Below are positions 49,090 to 61,107 of a stretch of DNA of 64,000 nt, piece by piece. The notes beneath the pieces are model-generated. The model was not told the DNA's origin. It saw only the letters and a program-made list of their open reading frames with translations, and searched no databases. The DNA is from Pseudomonas sp. PDM14 (GTDB taxonomy: Bacteria; Pseudomonadota; Gammaproteobacteria; Pseudomonadales; Pseudomonadaceae), in contig NZ_JACVAQ010000001.1 of assembly GCF_014851905.1 (NCBI RefSeq), forward strand, positions 1,798,001 to 1,862,000, given 5' to 3'. The position numbers and the translations under genes are program-made. The first letter of the stretch is position 1; every line of letters starts with the position of its first letter.

Positions 49090-50555
49090 CAATCGATCCC
49101 GAGCTCGCTCCACAGCGCGTCGACCCGCGCCGTCACGGCCGGATCCTTCTCGATCACCCGGCCCCACTCGCGACTGGTCTCGCCCGGCCACTTGTGGGTG
49201 GCGTCGAGGCCCATCTTCGAGCCCAGGCCGGACACCGGCGAGGCGAAGTCGAGGTAGTCGATCGGCGTGTTGTCGATCAGCACCGTGTCGCGCTTGGGGT
49301 CCATGCGCGTGGTGATGGCCCAGATCACGTCGTTCCAGTCACGCGCGTTGACGTCGTCGTCGGTGACGATGACGAACTTGGTGTACATGAACTGGCGCAG
49401 GAAGCTCCACACGCCGAGCATCACCCGCTTGGCGTGGCCGGGGTACTGCTTCTTCATGGTCACCACCGCCATGCGGTATGAGCAGCCTTCCGGCGGCAGG
49501 TAGAAGTCGGTGATCTCGGGGAACTGCTTCTGCAGGATCGGCACGAACACCTCGTTCAGCGCCACACCGAGAATCGCCGGCTCATCCGGCGGACGGCCGG
49601 TGTAGGTGCTGTGGTAGATCGGCTTCTGCCGGCGGGTAATGCGCTCGACGGTGAACACCGGGAAGCGGTCGACCTCGTTGTAGTAACCGGTGTGGTCGCC
49701 ATACGGGCCTTCGTCGGCCATCTCACCGGGATGGATCACCCCTTCGAGGACGATCTCGGCGCTGGCCGGCACCTGCAGGTCACTGCCACGCGCCTTGACC
49801 AGCTCGGTCTTGTTGCCGCGCAGCAGGCCGGCGAAGGCGTATTCGGAGAGGCTGTCCGGCACCGGAGTGACCGCGCCGAGAATGGTCGCCGGGTCCGCAC
49901 CCAGGGCCACGGCCACCGGGTAAGGCTTGCCGGGAAATTTCTCGCACCACTCGCGGAAATCCAGAGCGCCGCCACGGTGGCTGAGCCAGCGCATGATTAC
50001 CTTGTTGCGACCGATGACCTGCTGGCGGTAGATGCCGAGGTTCTGCCGATCCTTGTTCGGGCCCTTGGTGATGGTCAGGCCCCAGGTGATCAGCGGGCCG
50101 ACGTCGCCCGGCCAGCAGGTCTGCACCGGCAGCTTGCCCAGGTCGACGTCGTCGCCCTCTTCGATCACTTCCTGGCACGGCGCATCCTTGAGCACCTTGG
50201 GCGCCATGCTCAGGACCTTCTTGAAGATCGGCAGCTTGGACCATGCATCCTTCAGGCCTTTCGGCGGCTCGGGTTCCTTGAGGAACGCCAGCAGCTTGCC
50301 GATTTCGCGCAGCTCGCTGACTTCCTCGGCACCCATGCCCAGGGCAACGCGCTTGGGCGTGCCGAACAGGTTGCCGAGTACCGGCATGTCGAAACCCGTG
50401 GGATTCTCGAACAGCAGCGCCGGGCCACCCTTGCGCAAGGTGCGGTCGCAGATCTCGGTCATCTCCAGGACGGGAGACACCGGGGTCTGGATGCGCTTGA
50501 GTTCACCGCGCTGTTCCAGGCCCTGAATAAAGTCGCGCAGGTCGCGATACTGCAT
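49089..50555 (-). CDS. ubiD: 4-hydroxy-3-polyprenylbenzoate decarboxylase
   Basis: Prenylated-FMN-dependent decarboxylase of ubiquinone synthesis, 488 residues as expected. Conserved stretches are [22 protein letters not shown] at the start, [24 protein letters not shown], and the active-site region [24 protein letters not shown]. Activity needs the prenyl-FMN made by UbiX, which is not in this window. It follows rho on the minus strand, with the rho terminator between them, and is coupled to the downstream reductase. Confidence 0.96.
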   Translation of the reverse strand: MQYRDLRDFIQGLEQRGELKRIQTPVSPVLEMTEICDRTLRKGGPALLFENPTGFDMPVLGNLFGTPKRVALGMGAEEVSELREIGKLLAFLKEPEPPKGLKDAWSKLPIFKKVLSMAPKVLKDAPCQEVIEEGDDVDLGKLPVQTCWPGDVGPLITWGLTITKGPNKDRQNLGIYRQQVIGRNKVIMRWLSHRGGALDFREWCEKFPGKPYPVAVALGADPATILGAVTPVPDSLSEYAFAGLLRGNKTELVKARGSDLQVPASAEIVLEGVIHPGEMADEGPYGDHTGYYNEVDRFPVFTVERITRRQKPIYHSTYTGRPPDEPAILGVALNEVFVPILQKQFPEITDFYLPPEGCSYRMAVVTMKKQYPGHAKRVMLGVWSFLRQFMYTKFVIVTDDDVNARDWNDVIWAITTRMDPKRDTVLIDNTPIDYLDFASPVSGLGSKMGLDATHKWPGETSREWGRVIEKDPAVTARVDALWSELGID

Positions 50556-50633
50556 GCGTGAGCCTCATGTGGTGGGGCGTGCAGGTGGGGCGCAAAGTTT
50601 AGCGCCGAAGTCGGCTATTCAGAAGACCACGGA

Positions 50634-50662
50634 AACGCAAAGGCCGGGTTTCCCCGGCCTTT
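50634..50662 (-). terminator. Hairpin terminator after rho
   Basis: A perfect 10-bp stem AAAGGCCGGG / CCCGGCCTTT with a 4-base loop lies 15 bases past the rho stop. On the minus strand it is followed by GCGTTTCC, a short T-run, so termination is likely moderate. Confidence 0.7.
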
Positions 50663-50677
50663 GTGGCAACGCTGACG

Positions 50678-51937
<1,260 letters not shown>

Positions 51938-51964
51938 AGGAATGACGATACGTATAGAGGAGGG

Positions 51965-51996
51965 AATGAAAGCACTAGGCAATGAAAGCACTTGGC
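51965..51996. repeat. 16-bp tandem duplication in the rho leader
   Basis: AATGAAAGCACTAGGC is followed immediately by AATGAAAGCACTTGGC, 15 of 16 identical, ending 60 bases upstream of the rho start on the minus strand. Its position in the rho 5' untranslated region is notable. Confidence 0.7.
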
Positions 51997-52141
51997 TTTG
52001 CTGGGCCGCGCCGCAGGGAAGGCGACTGGATCGCTCGGTATTATCGGAGGAATGCGTCGGCGACGGCTTGGGAGGCAGCGGAGGAACCGCTACGGGTCCG
52101 AATGTAACATCGGCTTTGCGGGGAGTCTACCCTGCGCCCAG

Positions 52142-52168
52142 CAAAAAGCCCCGCATTGTGCGGGGCTT
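52142..52168 (-). terminator. Intrinsic terminator of trxA
   Basis: Stem AAGCCCCGC / GCGGGGCTT around ATTGT; on the minus strand it ends in TTTTT, 54 bases beyond the trxA stop. It separates trxA from rho. Confidence 0.9.
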
Positions 52169-52221
52169 CTACAACAGGCCGGACGGCGCGGCGTTCGGCA
52201 CATTGGCCGAGCGCTAAGACG

Positions 52222-52548
52222 TCAGATGTTGGCGTCCAGGAACGCGGCCAGCTGCGACTTGGACAGTGCACCGACCTTGGTCGCCTCGACGTTGCCGTTC
52301 TTGAACAGCATCAGCGTCGGGATACCACGTACGCCGTACTTCGGCGGGGTTTCCTGGTTCTCGTCGATGTTCAGCTTGCAGACCTTCAGTTTGCCCTGAT
52401 AGGTCTGGGCGATCTCGTCGAGCACCGGGGCAATCATCTTGCACGGACCACACCATTCGGCCCAGTAGTCGACCAGGACCGGACCTTCGGCCTTGATCAC
52501 GTCGTCTTCGAAGCTGGCATCGCTGACGTTGGTGATGAAATCGCTCAT
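52222..52548 (-). CDS. trxA: Thioredoxin 1
   Basis: A 108-residue cytosolic dithiol reductant. The active site is [13 protein letters not shown] (residues about 28-40), with the cis-proline loop [11 protein letters not shown]. Length and sequence are typical. It is divergent from ppx and precedes rho in the same orientation with its own terminator. Confidence 0.98.
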   Translation of the reverse strand: MSDFITNVSDASFEDDVIKAEGPVLVDYWAEWCGPCKMIAPVLDEIAQTYQGKLKVCKLNIDENQETPPKYGVRGIPTLMLFKNGNVEATKVGALSKSQLAAFLDANI

Positions 52549-52686
52549 GGATAGTCTCCGTGGTCGGAAGCAAAAAAGTGGCGGCCATCATAGCCCGGCT
52601 TTCCCGCCGCTGAAAGTCGCCGGGCCATTAAGCTTGGCTATCGCCAATCGAAGGAAAGCTGATGAAAGAATACGGCAGGAACGCAT

Positions 52687-52725
52687 GGGGAGGTTAACAT
52701 GCGATGCATTGGACCGACTGCCTGA
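52687..52725 (+). other. Possible 8-codon leader ORF upstream of ppx
   Basis: ATG at 52699 is preceded by GGGGAGG at ideal spacing and opens the frame MRCIGPTA, ending at TGA (52723-52725), 9 bp before the first possible ppx start. The ppx start codons themselves lack a good ribosome binding site, so this short frame could feed ribosomes into ppx or act as a leader. It may also be chance. Confidence 0.3.
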
Positions 52726-52734
52726 AGCGGCAGC

Positions 52735-54267
52735 ATGCTTTCCGTTCTGTTTCGAGACCCCTTGACCATGCCGAATGCCGCCAAGCAGTTTCCCCTCATC
52801 GCCGCCATCGACCTTGGCTCGAACAGCTTCCACATGGTGCTGGCCAAGGCCGACCACAATGAGATCCGCATTCTCGAGCGGCAAGGGGAAAAGGTGCAGC
52901 TGGCCGCCGGCATCGACGAACAGCGCATGCTCAGCGAAGAAGCCATGCAGCGCGGCCTCGACTGCCTGAGCCGCTTCGGCCAGCTGATCCAGGGCCTGCC
53001 CCACGGCGCAGTGCGCATCGTCGGCACCAACGCCCTGCGCGAAGCGCGCAACCGCGGCGAGTTCATCCGCCGCGCCGAAGCCGTGCTCGGCCACCCGGTG
53101 GAAGTCATCTCCGGCCGTGAAGAAGCCCGCCTGATCTACCTCGGTGTCTCGCACACCATCGCCAACACACCCGGCAAGCGCCTGGTCGCCGACATCGGCG
53201 GCGGCAGTACCGAATTCATCGTCGGCCAGCAATTCGAGCCGCTGCTGCGCGAAAGCCTGCAGATGGGCTGCGTCAGCTACACCCAGCGCTACTTCCGCGA
53301 CGGCAAGATCACCCCGGCGCGCTACGCCCAGGCCTACACCGCAGCGCGCCTGGAGCTGATGAGCATCGAACAGGGCCTGCAGCGCCTGGGCTGGCAGGAA
53401 GCGGTGGGCGCCTCAGGCACCATCCGCGCCATCGGCCTGGCGATCAAGGCCGGCGGCCTGGGCAACGGCGAGATCAACGTCGAGGGCCTGGCCTGGGTCA
53501 AGCGCAAGGTATTCAAGCTCGGTGACGCCGAGAAGCTCGATATCGAAGGCATCAAGCCCGATCGCCGGCAGATCTTTCCCGCCGGCCTGGCCATCGCTGA
53601 AGCCATTTTCGACGCCCTCGACCTGCAGCGCATGACCCATTCCGAAGGTGCCCTGCGCGAAGGCGTGCTCTACGACCTGCTCGGCCGCCACCAGCACGAA
53701 GACGTGCGTGAGCGCACCCTCGGCTCGCTGATGGAGCGCTACCACGTCGACCAGCAGCAGGCCACGCGGGTCGAAACCAAGGCCCTGCAGGCGCTGGAGA
53801 AGGTGGCGGCGGCCTGGGGCCTGGAAGAGGAATCGCACCGCGACCTGCTGCAATGGGCCGCGCGCGTGCACGAGATTGGTCTGGACATCGCCCACTACCA
53901 CTACCACAAGCACGGCGCCTACCTGATCGAGCACTCCGACCTCGCCGGTTTCTCGCGCCAGGATCAGCTGATGCTCGCCCTGCTGGTGCGCGGCCATCGT
54001 CGCAACATCCCCCGTGACCGCTTCGCCGAGTTCGGCGAGGAAGGCGTCAAGCTGCTGCGCCTGTGCATCCTGCTGCGCTTCGCGATCCTCGTGCACCACA
54101 TCCGTGGTACCCAGGAAATGCCGCGCGTGCAGCTGCAGGCCGGGCCGAACAGCCTTGACCTGACGTTCCCCGATGGCTGGCTGGAAGCCAACCCGCTGAC
54201 CCAGGCCGACTTCGACCAGGAAGCCGAGTGGCTGACGCGCATCGGCTTCAGCCTGACCGCGCGCTGA
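52735..54267 (+). CDS. ppx: Exopolyphosphatase
   Basis: Hydrolyses terminal phosphate from polyphosphate chains; also related to pppGpp phosphohydrolase. The product is up to 510 residues. ASKHA-fold motifs: [19 protein letters not shown] (phosphate 1), [30 protein letters not shown] with the catalytic Glu, and the [14 protein letters not shown] loop. A C-terminal HD-like helical domain follows. Translation may start at 52735 or at the ATG at 52768 (MPNAAKQF); neither has a strong ribosome site. Convergent with ppk, sharing a terminator. Confidence 0.94.
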   Translation: MLSVLFRDPLTMPNAAKQFPLIAAIDLGSNSFHMVLAKADHNEIRILERQGEKVQLAAGIDEQRMLSEEAMQRGLDCLSRFGQLIQGLPHGAVRIVGTNALREARNRGEFIRRAEAVLGHPVEVISGREEARLIYLGVSHTIANTPGKRLVADIGGGSTEFIVGQQFEPLLRESLQMGCVSYTQRYFRDGKITPARYAQAYTAARLELMSIEQGLQRLGWQEAVGASGTIRAIGLAIKAGGLGNGEINVEGLAWVKRKVFKLGDAEKLDIEGIKPDRRQIFPAGLAIAEAIFDALDLQRMTHSEGALREGVLYDLLGRHQHEDVRERTLGSLMERYHVDQQQATRVETKALQALEKVAAAWGLEEESHRDLLQWAARVHEIGLDIAHYHYHKHGAYLIEHSDLAGFSRQDQLMLALLVRGHRRNIPRDRFAEFGEEGVKLLRLCILLRFAILVHHIRGTQEMPRVQLQAGPNSLDLTFPDGWLEANPLTQADFDQEAEWLTRIGFSLTAR

Positions 54268-54280
54268 GCCGCCGGCAGCC

Positions 54281-54313
54281 ATGAAAAAGCCCCGCAATGC
54301 GGGGCTTTTTCAT
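54281..54313. terminator. Bidirectional terminator between ppx and ppk
   Basis: A perfect 15-bp inverted repeat ATGAAAAAGCCCCGC / GCGGGGCTTTTTCAT with a 3-base loop serves both the ppx and the convergent ppk transcripts. Confidence 0.92.
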
Positions 54314-54330
54314 GGCTGGAACACTCGCCG

Positions 54331-56544
54331 TCAGCGCACCTGCGGCGCGGTCAGCTTCTCCAGCAGCGCGGCCTGCGCGCTACGCGGGTGGGCGTTGCCG
54401 CTTGGGCTGGTGCGCTGGTAGCGACCGTCCAGCTGCAGCACCCAGGCCTGGGTGTTGTCGGTGAGGTACGACTCCAGCTCCTTCTTCACCCGCAGGATGA
54501 GCTTCTTGCCTTCCACCGGGAAACAGGTCTCCACACGCTTGTCGAGGTTGCGCTCCATCCAGTCGGCGCTGGACAGGTAGATCTTCTCCTCGCCGCCGTT
54601 GAGGAAGTAGAACACCCGCGTGTGCTCGAGGAAGCGGCCGATGATCGAGCGCACCTGAATGTTGTGCGACACCCCCGGAACGCCCGGGCGCAGGCAGCAC
54701 ATGCCACGCACCACCAGATCGATCTTCACACCAGTCTGGCTGGCCTTGTACAGCGCGCGGATGATCTTCGGATCGGTCAGCGAGTTGAACTTGGCCATGA
54801 TGTGCGCCGGCTTGCCTTCACTGGCCTGCTGGGTCTCGAAGGCGATCATGTCGAGCAGCGTCTTCTTCAGGGTAAACGGCGCATGCAGCAACTTCTTCAT
54901 GCGCAGGGTCTTGCCCATGCCGATCAGCTGGTTGAACAGCTTGGACACGTCCTCACCGAGAATCACGTCGGCGGTGAGCAGGCTGTAGTCGGTGTACAGC
55001 TTGGCGTTGCCGGCGTGGTAGTTGCCCGTGCCGAGGTGCGCGTAGCGACGCAGCTCCCCGCCCTCACGCCGCAGGATCAGCATCATCTTGGCGTGGGTCT
55101 TGAAACCGACCACGCCGTAGATCACCACTGCGCCGGCGGCCTGCAGACGGCTGGCCAGCGCCAGGTTGGACTCTTCGTCGAAGCGGGCGCGCAGCTCGAT
55201 CACCGCGGTAACCTCCTTGCCGCTGCGGGCCGCCTCGACCAGCGCGTCGACGATTTCCGAGTTGGCGCCGGAGCGGTACAGGGTCTGCTTGATCGCCAGT
55301 ACATGCGGGTCTTTCGCCGCCTGGCGCAGCAGATCGACCACCGGAGTGAACGACTCGAAGGGGTGCAACAGGAGGATGTCCTGCTTGCCGACCACGTTGA
55401 AGATGTTCTCGGCGTTCTGCAGCAGCTTGGGGATCACCGGGGTGAACGGCGCGTACTGCAGCTCCGGGTGGCTTTCCAGCCCGGTGATGGAGAACAGGCG
55501 GGTCAGGTTGACCGGGCCGTTGACGCGGTACAACTCGGTGTCCGTCAGGTTGAACTGCTTGAGCAGGTAGTCCGACAGGTGTTTCGGGCAGGTGTCGGCC
55601 ACTTCCAGGCGCACCGCGTCACCGTAGCGGCGGCTGAACAGCTCGCCACGCAGGGCGCGCGCCAGGTCTTCGACATCCTCGGTATCCACCGACAGGTCGG
55701 CGTTACGGGTCAGGCGGAACTGGTAGCAGCCCTTGACCTTCATGCCCTGGAACAGGTCATCGGCGTGGGCGTGAATCATCGAGGAGAGGAACACGTAGTT
55801 GTCCCCCGCGCCGCCGATTTCCTCCGGCACCTTGATGATCCGCGGCAGCAGGCGCGGCGCCGGGATGATCGCCAGGCCGGAGTCGCGACCGAAGGCGTCG
55901 ATGCCTTCCAGCTCGACGATGAAGTTCAGGCTCTTGTTCACCAGCAGCGGGAACGGGTGCGTCGGGTCGAGACCGATCGGGGTGATGATCGGCGCGATCT
56001 GCTCGCGGAAATAACGGCGCACCCAGGTCTTCAGCTTCACCGTCCAATAGCGGCGGCGAATGAAGTTGATCTGGTGCTTGGCCAGCTCCGGGAACAGCAC
56101 GTCGTTGAGCAACGCATACTGGCGATCGACCTGTTCGTGGGCGATTTCCGAGATGCGCGCCAGCACCTGGCTTGGCAACAGGCCATCGGCGCCGGCCTGT
56201 TCACGGGCGAAGTTGATCTGCTTCTTCAGGCCCGCGACGCGGATCTCGAAGAACTCGTCGAGGTTGCTGGAGAAGATCAGCAGGAACTTCAGGCGTTCGA
56301 GCAACGGATAGGATTCATCCAGCGCCTGCTCCAGCACGCGGATGTTGAACTTCAGCTGCGACAGCTCGCGGTGGATGTACAGGCTGCTGTCATCGATGCT
56401 CGGCACCGGCGCAACCGGGGTCGGCACACTCGGCTCGGGCTCCACCACCGGGAGCACTTCGGCCACCTCCACGGCGGTCAAAACCGGCTCCATGACGGGC
56501 TCATCGTCCACACCTGCATTCTCGCTCAATCCTTCCGTATTCAT
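54331..56544 (-). CDS. ppk: Polyphosphate kinase 1
   Basis: Synthesises polyphosphate from ATP at the membrane. The product is 737 residues, about 45 longer at the N-terminus than the E. coli enzyme because of a Pro/Val/Glu-rich low-complexity leader (residues 15-50). The core begins [20 protein letters not shown]. The phosphohistidine lies in [15 protein letters not shown], with a second conserved His in [13 protein letters not shown] and the conserved Arg block ([14 protein letters not shown]). ATG at 56544 follows GGGAAGAGG. It is 20 bp after hemB, possibly cotranscribed. Confidence 0.96.
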   Translation of the reverse strand: MNTEGLSENAGVDDEPVMEPVLTAVEVAEVLPVVEPEPSVPTPVAPVPSIDDSSLYIHRELSQLKFNIRVLEQALDESYPLLERLKFLLIFSSNLDEFFEIRVAGLKKQINFAREQAGADGLLPSQVLARISEIAHEQVDRQYALLNDVLFPELAKHQINFIRRRYWTVKLKTWVRRYFREQIAPIITPIGLDPTHPFPLLVNKSLNFIVELEGIDAFGRDSGLAIIPAPRLLPRIIKVPEEIGGAGDNYVFLSSMIHAHADDLFQGMKVKGCYQFRLTRNADLSVDTEDVEDLARALRGELFSRRYGDAVRLEVADTCPKHLSDYLLKQFNLTDTELYRVNGPVNLTRLFSITGLESHPELQYAPFTPVIPKLLQNAENIFNVVGKQDILLLHPFESFTPVVDLLRQAAKDPHVLAIKQTLYRSGANSEIVDALVEAARSGKEVTAVIELRARFDEESNLALASRLQAAGAVVIYGVVGFKTHAKMMLILRREGGELRRYAHLGTGNYHAGNAKLYTDYSLLTADVILGEDVSKLFNQLIGMGKTLRMKKLLHAPFTLKKTLLDMIAFETQQASEGKPAHIMAKFNSLTDPKIIRALYKASQTGVKIDLVVRGMCCLRPGVPGVSHNIQVRSIIGRFLEHTRVFYFLNGGEEKIYLSSADWMERNLDKRVETCFPVEGKKLILRVKKELESYLTDNTQAWVLQLDGRYQRTSPSGNAHPRSAQAALLEKLTAPQVR

Positions 56545-56564
56545 TGCCTCTTCCCAGGGGGGAC

Positions 56565-57632
<1,068 letters not shown>

Positions 57633-57675
57633 TTATGACCAATTGATGACATCCCGGCACCGCCGTCCGGCCCGA

Positions 57676-58914
57676 TCACGCCTGAACGGGCGCGACCCAT
57701 TGCCGCTGCAGGGCGCTCATCGCCCCCAGACTGATCAGCGTGTAGGCCGCCAGCACTGCCCAGGGCAGCAGCCCCGCGCCGATCAGCTCCTGTTGCTGGG
57801 CCAACCACAGCAGCGGCAGGTTGAGCAGCAGGCGCACCACCTCCAGCCAGCGCACGAAGGTGCGATTCTCCAGCCAGGCGCCGATGGCGTAGAGGCCGAG
57901 CGCGGTCCAGGCGCAGCTCAGCAACAGGGTCAGCAGCGGCAGTTGCGCACCGTTGGCCAGCAGGTAGCTGCCGATCACCACGTAGATGACGAACTGCAGC
58001 GCCGCGTAGACCTTCTGCCCGCGTGTCAGCGGCACATCGTATTTGACGAAGCGCGACAGGTCCGGCTTGCTCCGCGGGTAACGCGCCTCGACATCCGCCG
58101 GGCGCCAGCCGGTGCGCATGAACCAGATGCGCAGCTTGTCCCACCAGGATTCGGCGCGCGCCGCGTCCTGCCACAGCACCGCGTAGAACTGCAGGTTGGC
58201 CCACAGCGGATTCCAGCTGGCCAGCGGCGTGGTCACGCCGAAGATCACCGGCTCCTCGTCCAGCTCTTCCTGGAAGGTGCCGAACAGCCGGTCCCAAAGG
58301 ATGAACACGCCCCCGTAGTTGCGGTCCATGTAAATAGGGTTCTGCGCATGATGAACGCGGTGGTTCGACGGGGTGATGAAGATCCACTCGAACCAGCCGA
58401 GTTTGGGAATGTGCTTGGTGTGCACCCAGAACTGATAGAGCAGGTTGAGCGCACCGACGCTGAGGAACACCAGCGGCGGTACCCCGGCGATCGCCATCGG
58501 CAAGTAGAACACCCAGCTGAGCAGAAAGCCGGTGCTGGTTTGGCGCAATGCGGTGGTGAGGTTGTACTCCTCGCTCTGGTGATGCACCGAATGCGCGGCC
58601 CAGAGAATGTTGCGCTCGTGGCCCATGCGATGCAGCCAGTAGTAGCAGAAGTCGTAGAAGACGAAGGCGACCACCCAGACCCACCAATCCTTGGCTGACA
58701 TCTCGACGATGCCCAAGTGCTCCCAGGCCAGGGTGTAGATCAGCAGGCCGACGACATTGGTCAGCAGGCCGGTGGTGGTCGACAGCACGCCGGTGCTCAT
58801 GCTGTTCAGTGCGTCGGACAGGCGATAGGTACTCAGCCCGCGCCAGCGATCGGCGAGCAGCTCGAGGCTTATCAGCAGAAAGAAGAACGGCACGGCATAA
58901 AGGATGTAATTCAC
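57676..58914 (-). CDS. Sterol desaturase / fatty acid hydroxylase family membrane protein
   Basis: A 412-residue membrane protein with several hydrophobic segments and a di-iron histidine cluster: YYWLHRMGHERN, WAAHSVHHQSEEYN and SNHRVHHAQN, together with HTKH, as in the fatty acid hydroxylase superfamily (PF04116). Substrate unknown; lipid or alkyl-ether chains are possible. Translation appears to begin with GTG at 58914 (VNYILYAVPFFFLLISLELL); the open frame upstream is not membrane-like. It stands alone, divergent from elbB. Confidence 0.85.
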   Translation of the reverse strand: MNYILYAVPFFFLLISLELLADRWRGLSTYRLSDALNSMSTGVLSTTTGLLTNVVGLLIYTLAWEHLGIVEMSAKDWWVWVVAFVFYDFCYYWLHRMGHERNILWAAHSVHHQSEEYNLTTALRQTSTGFLLSWVFYLPMAIAGVPPLVFLSVGALNLLYQFWVHTKHIPKLGWFEWIFITPSNHRVHHAQNPIYMDRNYGGVFILWDRLFGTFQEELDEEPVIFGVTTPLASWNPLWANLQFYAVLWQDAARAESWWDKLRIWFMRTGWRPADVEARYPRSKPDLSRFVKYDVPLTRGQKVYAALQFVIYVVIGSYLLANGAQLPLLTLLLSCAWTALGLYAIGAWLENRTFVRWLEVVRLLLNLPLLWLAQQQELIGAGLLPWAVLAAYTLISLGAMSALQRQWVAPVQA

Positions 58915-59066
58915 GGGGCACCCATATCGTTGCAGCGGATCGCGGGCTAGGATTGCTACTAGTGGTAGCCATCCTAAGCCAGAGCCGCAGAGGCACTGTA
59001 AGCCGGGCATGCCAGCGCAGCCGGCATTTGGCGACATACCCGTTGTATTTCGATCAGGAGCAAGCC

Positions 59067-59732
59067 ATGAGCAAAAAGGTAGCCGTCATTCTCTCCGGCT
59101 GCGGCGTCTACGACGGTGCGGAAATCCAGGAAAGCGTGATCACCCTGCTACGCCTCGACCAGCGCGGCGCACACGTGCAGTGTTTCGCGCCGAACATCGC
59201 GCAGCACCATGTGATCAACCATCTGACCGGCGAGGAAATGCCGGAAAGTCGCAACGTCCTCACCGAGTCGGCGCGCATCGCCCGCGGCAATGTCGAAGAC
59301 GTGCGCGAGCTGAAAGCCGAGCAATTCGATGCCCTCATCGTGCCGGGCGGTTTCGGCGTGGCGAAGAATCTCTCCAGCTTCGCCAGTGAAGGCGCCGACT
59401 GCAGCGTGCAGCCGGATGTACTGGCCGCCGCCCAGGCCTTCGCCAGCGCCGGCAAGCCGATCGGGCTGCTGTGCATTTCCCCGGTGATGGCCAGCAAGAT
59501 CTTCGGCAACGGCGTGATCGCCACCCTGGGCAGCGCCGAAGACCCGGCCGCCGCCGCACTGGAAAGCATGGGCGGCGTGCACGAGGAGTGCACCGTCGAA
59601 GACATCGTCGAGGACAAGACCCACAAGCTGGTCACTACCCCGGCCTACATGCTTGCCCAGTCCATCGCCGAAGCCGCGTCGGGCATCAACAAGCTGGTCG
59701 ACCGCGTACTCGAACTGACCCACCCGCAGTAA
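59067..59732 (+). CDS. elbB: ElbB-type DJ-1/PfpI glyoxalase-like protein
   Basis: A 221-residue protein of the DJ-1/PfpI-like class I amidotransferase superfamily, formerly named isoprenoid biosynthesis protein ElbB and shown in E. coli to have glyoxalase activity. Features: KKVAVILSGCGVYDGAEIQESV, FDALIVPGGFGVAKNLSSFA, and the nucleophile elbow GLLCISPVMASKIFG with Cys. ATG at 59067 follows CAGGAG. No close operon partner. Confidence 0.9.
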   Translation: MSKKVAVILSGCGVYDGAEIQESVITLLRLDQRGAHVQCFAPNIAQHHVINHLTGEEMPESRNVLTESARIARGNVEDVRELKAEQFDALIVPGGFGVAKNLSSFASEGADCSVQPDVLAAAQAFASAGKPIGLLCISPVMASKIFGNGVIATLGSAEDPAAAALESMGGVHEECTVEDIVEDKTHKLVTTPAYMLAQSIAEAASGINKLVDRVLELTHPQ

Positions 59733-59744
59733 CCTGCACCGCGG

Positions 59745-59790
59745 CGCTACCGGGCACGCGTCGGCCACCCGGCCTACGCTGATCCGGCCA
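59745..59790. repeat. REP-like GC-rich palindromic remnant
   Basis: CTACCGGGCACGCGTCGGCCACCCGGCCTACG contains complementary CCGGG / CCCGG segments and resembles the GTAGGCCGGGTG-type Pseudomonas repeats. It lies between elbB and the thioesterase gene. Confidence 0.4.
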
Positions 59791-59875
59791 ATCCCCGCGC
59801 CGCAACCGCCGCGCCCCTGGCCAGCAGGGGCGATCTGCGTCAGCGTGGGCAACCCGCTGCCGCAGGATTCCCAGC

Positions 59876-60346
59876 ATGTCCCAAGCACCCTTCGAACTCA
59901 CCACGGAAATGCGCGACGCCGTCGACGCTTTCTTCCGCCGCATCCCGTTCAATCAGGTGCTCGGCATCCGCATCGACGAGCTGTCCACAGAGCGGGTAAT
60001 CATGAGTCTGCCGATGAAGGACGAGCTGATCGGCAACTTCGTCCAGGGCATCCTGCATGGCGGGGTGATTTCCTCGCTGCTGGACGTCGCCGGCGGCGCC
60101 ATGGCGCTGATCGGCGCCTTCGAACGCCACCAGCAGCTGCCCACCAGCGAGCGCATGGCCCGGCTGTCCAAACTCGGCACCATCGATTTGCGTGTGGACT
60201 ACCTACGCCCCGGCCGCGGCCAGTCGTTCAATGCCACGGCGGTGCTGCTGCGCTCCGGCAACAAGGTCGCGGTGGTGCGCACCGAACTGCACAGCGACGA
60301 CGGCACGCTGGTCGCCGTGGGCACCGGCACCTATCTGTGCGGCTGA
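59876..60346 (+). CDS. YigI-type hotdog thioesterase
   Basis: A 156-residue hotdog-fold acyl-CoA thioesterase resembling YigI. The motif GNFVQGILHGGVISSLLDVAGGAMAL holds the HGG-x4-LLD signature, and LSKLGTIDLRVDYLRPGRG the central strand. The acyl substrate is unknown. It has 143 bp of upstream sequence containing a repeat remnant. Confidence 0.88.
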   Translation: MSQAPFELTTEMRDAVDAFFRRIPFNQVLGIRIDELSTERVIMSLPMKDELIGNFVQGILHGGVISSLLDVAGGAMALIGAFERHQQLPTSERMARLSKLGTIDLRVDYLRPGRGQSFNATAVLLRSGNKVAVVRTELHSDDGTLVAVGTGTYLCG

Positions 60347-60374
60347 GCCCTGACAGCGCGTCGTACCACCGAAC

Positions 60375-60525
60375 CCGACCGTAGGCTGGATTCAGGTGCG
60401 TAGCGCCGCTACCCAACAGGGCACCGCATGGGTTCCAGACTCTGCGTGAGAGCGATGCCAAGGGCGCTCTGCGCTTCACAGACGCAGAGCGTCTGCACCT
60501 GCATTCCCACGCGGAGCGTGGGACC
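60375..60525. repeat. Cluster of REP-type palindromes
   Basis: The 213-bp gap after the thioesterase gene carries at least two perfect 17-bp palindromes, CAGACGC AGA GCGTCTG (60479-60495) and CCCACGC GGA GCGTGGG (60506-60522). Less regular GCGTAGCGCCGCTAC and GAGAGCG ... GCGCTCT segments lie before them. The GCATTCCCACGCGGAGCGTG unit is a known bacterial intergenic repeat type. No gene is seen here. Confidence 0.75.
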
Positions 60526-60559
60526 GATCAGGCTTACATAGCCCCGCACATTCTCCGGC

Positions 60560-61009
60560 TCACCGTATCAGGCGGGTCAGAATCCGGTCGAGGGCATTGG
60601 CGAAGGCCTGGCGGTCCTTCTCGCCATAAGCGGCCTGGCCACCGCTCACCTGGCCCTGCTCGCGCAGGTCGGTGAACAGGTTGCGCACGGCCAGGCGCTC
60701 ACCCATGTTGCGCTCGTCGAACTCGCGCCCGCGCGGATCGAGCGCGCTGACACCCTTCTTCACCAGACGGTCGGCCAGCGGTACGTCGCTGCAGATCACC
60801 AGTTCGCCGGGCACGGCATGCTCGACCAGGTAATCGTCTGCCGCATCCGGCCCGCTCGGCACCACGATCAGGCGCACGCAGGTAAACGACGGCCGGGCCA
60901 CCGGCTGACCGGCCACCAGCACCACCTCGAAGCCGCGCTTGAGGGCGAACTTGACCACCTGATCACGCGCCGCGCGGGGGCAGGCATCGGCATCGATCCA
61001 GACGCGCAT
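60560..61009 (-). CDS. YaiI/YqxD family protein (DUF188)
   Basis: A 149-residue protein of the UPF0178 family. The N-terminal MRVWIDADACPRAARDQVVK with conserved aspartates, and VICSDVPLADRLVKKGVSALDPRGREF, are typical and suggest a PIN-like nuclease fold, but activity is unproven. It is adjacent to the repeat cluster on one side and to a LysE-type gene on the other. Confidence 0.9.
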   Translation of the reverse strand: MRVWIDADACPRAARDQVVKFALKRGFEVVLVAGQPVARPSFTCVRLIVVPSGPDAADDYLVEHAVPGELVICSDVPLADRLVKKGVSALDPRGREFDERNMGERLAVRNLFTDLREQGQVSGGQAAYGEKDRQAFANALDRILTRLIR

Positions 61010-61107
61010 GGGTTGATCTCCGAAAACGACAGCCGCCCGTCACGCAGGCGGATCGCAGCAAACAGGAAAGGCGCGGGCACTGGTCGCCCGAGCGCGTTGC
61101 GCCGAAC

